Source: Chlorops oryzae
Taxonomy: Eukaryota > Arthropoda > Insecta > Diptera > Chloropidae
Assembly (NCBI GenBank): GCA_020466095.1
Contig: CM035807.1
Span: forward strand, 96,899,848 to 96,963,847
Length of the DNA: 64,000 nt
Direction: 5' to 3'
Positions 62,337-64,000 of the stretch are shown one piece after another (the first letter of the stretch is position 1; each line of letters opens with the position of its first letter). A program made the translations under genes and the position numbers. The notes below the pieces were generated by a model. It made no database searches. It was not told the DNA's origin and worked only from the letters and a program-made list of their open reading frames with translations.

Positions 62337-62565
62337 TTACTTGAAGACTACTAATTTCTTTCCTTCAATTTAATATGCTTTCTTGTTGTTTTTCATTTGT
62401 ACTTTTTTTAACAAATTTAAACTAAACACCCACACAAGTACATACGTATTATCCTCTTTTAAGTCAGTTTGGTGTGAGCAAAATTACTAAAACATGAATA
62501 TACATTTGCACCTATAGGAAATATAAAATTTTTTATCAACCAATCGAAGTCTTGTTTTCATTCTA

Positions 62566-62674
62566 GTCGGAAACTCTCTATAACGAATTCAAGGGACGGA
62601 GGGAAAAAATTCGTTAAAAATGTTGGGAAAAACATCGGCAATAGAGAGAAATTCGTTATATAGAGTTTCAACTG
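62566..62674. mobile_element. Pogo-like MITE (109 bp)
   Basis: The left arm GGAAACTCTCTATAACGAAT and the right arm ATTCGTTATATAGAGTTTCA form a clear inverted repeat. The right end reads CAACTG followed by TA and the left is preceded by TA. The outermost left bases (GTCGG for CAGTTG) are decayed. Confidence 0.7.
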
Positions 62675-62679
62675 TATCT

Positions 62680-63550
62680 GGTCATACATATATACAGTTC
62701 AAACCTACATACCACGTTTATGCGTACCTGTAAATCGCGACTTACTGATCTCGAGTTAGCTTACCCATTGTTTATGCGTTTTTTAACTCGCGATTTGTGT
62801 GCAGTAAGAAAAAAGTGGCAGCATTTCCGTAAGTCAGCTGTTGACTGTCAAGTGTCAAAAGATTTGTATTGAATCAGTTATGGATAAAAGCATATATTAC
62901 TATATGTGGCACTCTACAACAACTATGCCTGTTGAGTTGAAGTAGGCCCCCGTTGCATGCATTCTTATGGCAAAATCAAAAACGTAGCACGCCCCCGAGA
63001 AATTCCGGGTCCGGTCTAACAAATCTTTTCAAATCTTGTAACATGTACCAAAATGTTTGGTATAATTCATATACATGTATAAGTGTTCGTCAAATATTTT
63101 TTTTTAAAACTCATTTTTTTTTCGACTAAAATATGGTTTTTATATAATATCAAAAATCTTTACGTAAAATTTTCCTTTTGTTCTTCAACAACGCTAAAGA
63201 AGAGCACTCATGCTTCGAATATGACCGAATCGTTTGTTTACAAAACAGTAACAGCTGATATGAACTTTTCAGTGATGTAAAAAAATTCTAGCTCGATACC
63301 AAACTAATGGCTCAAGTACTTATAACAAATCATGCTAAAATGAATACAAAAACTACTTATTTTTCGAACTCCTCTCTTGAAAAGGGCACAGTATTGCATA
63401 ATCTTTCATCAAAAACCTAAAAGGTTGTATACTAAAAAGAAAACATTAAAAAATTTCAACGCAAGAATTCTTAGTTACAAAATTGAGTGAGTACTCAAAA
63501 CATTCTAGCATCACTAATTCGGTTGTTGTTGGGAGTGCCACATATAGTAA
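62680..63550. other. Non-coding stretch, no gene recognised
   Basis: AT-rich sequence with a weak inverted pair (AAATCGCGA at 62731 and TCGCGATTT at 62791). No exon supported. Confidence 0.45.
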
Positions 63551-63553
63551 TAT

Positions 63554-63688
63554 ATGGATAAAAGCAAGGAAATGCAACAAGAGCTGGAGAGGCCGAATCC
63601 CTTCAAAACCCAACAATGGGGCCAAAAGAAATTTGTTCCTAAAGGTAATAGAGAGCGTATAGATTTCCATAACAAATTTTCTTTGGGT
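63554..63688 (+). CDS. Candidate first coding exon of a gene leaving the window, unrecognised
   Basis: A frame from ATG at 63554 gives about 45 mostly polar residues (MDKSKEMQQELERPNPFKTQ, then QKKFVPKGNRERIDF) and reaches a strong donor, TTTGG/GTAAGGA, at 63688. The codons beyond it run on in the same frame to 63895 but become cysteine-rich and unlike the start, as intron readthrough would. ATTTTCAG at 63753-63760 could be the next acceptor. I do not recognise the family, and too little of the gene is present to test it. Confidence 0.3.
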
Positions 63689-64000
63689 AAGGATGAAGAG
63701 GAAGAGTACGTTGTATGGAGGGAGTACGTTGTATGTTGTTCATGCTTGCAATTTTCAGTTTCTCACAATTTCTCTACAAAATGGATAAAGGGCATATACG
63801 AACATGGAAATCCAACTGCGATTGATTCTTATGATTGGTGCCAAATTTGTTTGTGTGGCACTTATCTGCTTTCAAAATCTGTATTTGTATTGTGATTGTG
63901 AGAGACCACTTCCCTGAACGTCCCTTGCCTTCTAAATAACTGCCTAATATGTGTTCAATTGTGTATTTAAGAGACAAGTTTCTAGGAACACCGTTTACTT

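Noticed and set aside
1..64000. CRISPR arrays, operons, bacterial ribosome binding sites or prophage
   Set aside because: The sequence is clearly nuclear eukaryotic DNA with spliced genes. The only arrays of regular units are the 16-bp and 31-bp minisatellites, which lack the repeat-spacer pattern.

Overview
The window looks like nuclear DNA of a higher fly. The evidence is AT-rich non-coding sequence full of simple repeats, short introns of about 60-110 bases with GTAAG/AG borders, insect-type initiator motifs, and protein-coding genes whose products resemble Drosophila families. The recurrent 'acatacatatgta' style microsatellites suggest, without proving, a tephritid fruit fly. Only three complete protein-coding genes are recognisable in 64 kb. 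The rest is intergenic or intronic DNA packed with small transposon remnants.

Genes. (1) An ionotropic receptor (divergent glutamate-receptor family, possibly Ir68a) lies on the minus strand at 14214-16710. Its six exons join in frame to 715 codons. (2) A protein C10 / C12orf57 homologue lies on the minus strand at 58663-59013. (3) A FAF2/UBXD8 (UBA-UAS-UBX) homologue lies on the plus strand at 60450-62077. Its five exons join in frame to 456 residues. Genes 2 and 3 are divergent, and their shared upstream region holds a 31-bp minisatellite and a non-autonomous hAT element. Weaker calls are an orphan minus-strand first exon with a strong donor at 18788-19012, a possible small membrane protein at 10668-10862, a possible first exon of a gene leaving the window at 63554, and a decayed exostosin-like fragment around 50580.

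Layout. 1-410 is part of a foldback repeat. 0.4-14 kb is non-coding with one hAT MITE (8-bp target duplication), two pogo-like MITEs and a large foldback. 14.2-16.7 kb is the receptor gene. 17.7-20.0 kb is a cluster of DNA-transposon debris: hairpin MITEs, a dead Tc1 transposase, and a hAT MITE nested in a pogo-like MITE. 21.4-21.7 kb is a tRNA-derived SINE. 24.7-25.6 kb, 34.5-35.6 kb and 41.0-41.9 kb carry three members of a repeat family built around arrays of a 16-bp ATCGAT-containing unit. 25.1-25.6 kb also has a Harbinger-like element. 27.8-31.0 kb and 47.8-48.4 kb hold nested repeats with clear target duplications. 54.9-58.3 kb is a retrotransposon zone: a gypsy-type LTR with primer-binding site and a tandemly duplicated leader, followed by a 1.5-kb inverted-repeat element. 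58.6-62.3 kb is the housekeeping gene pair.

The genes do not form a pathway. The receptor is a chemo- or hygrosensory candidate, FAF2 is an ER/lipid-droplet p97 adaptor, and C10 has no known biochemical role. The most unusual structure is the transposon-borne 16-bp ATCGAT arrays, which concentrate DREF-type (TATCGATA-like) sites at three places over 17 kb.
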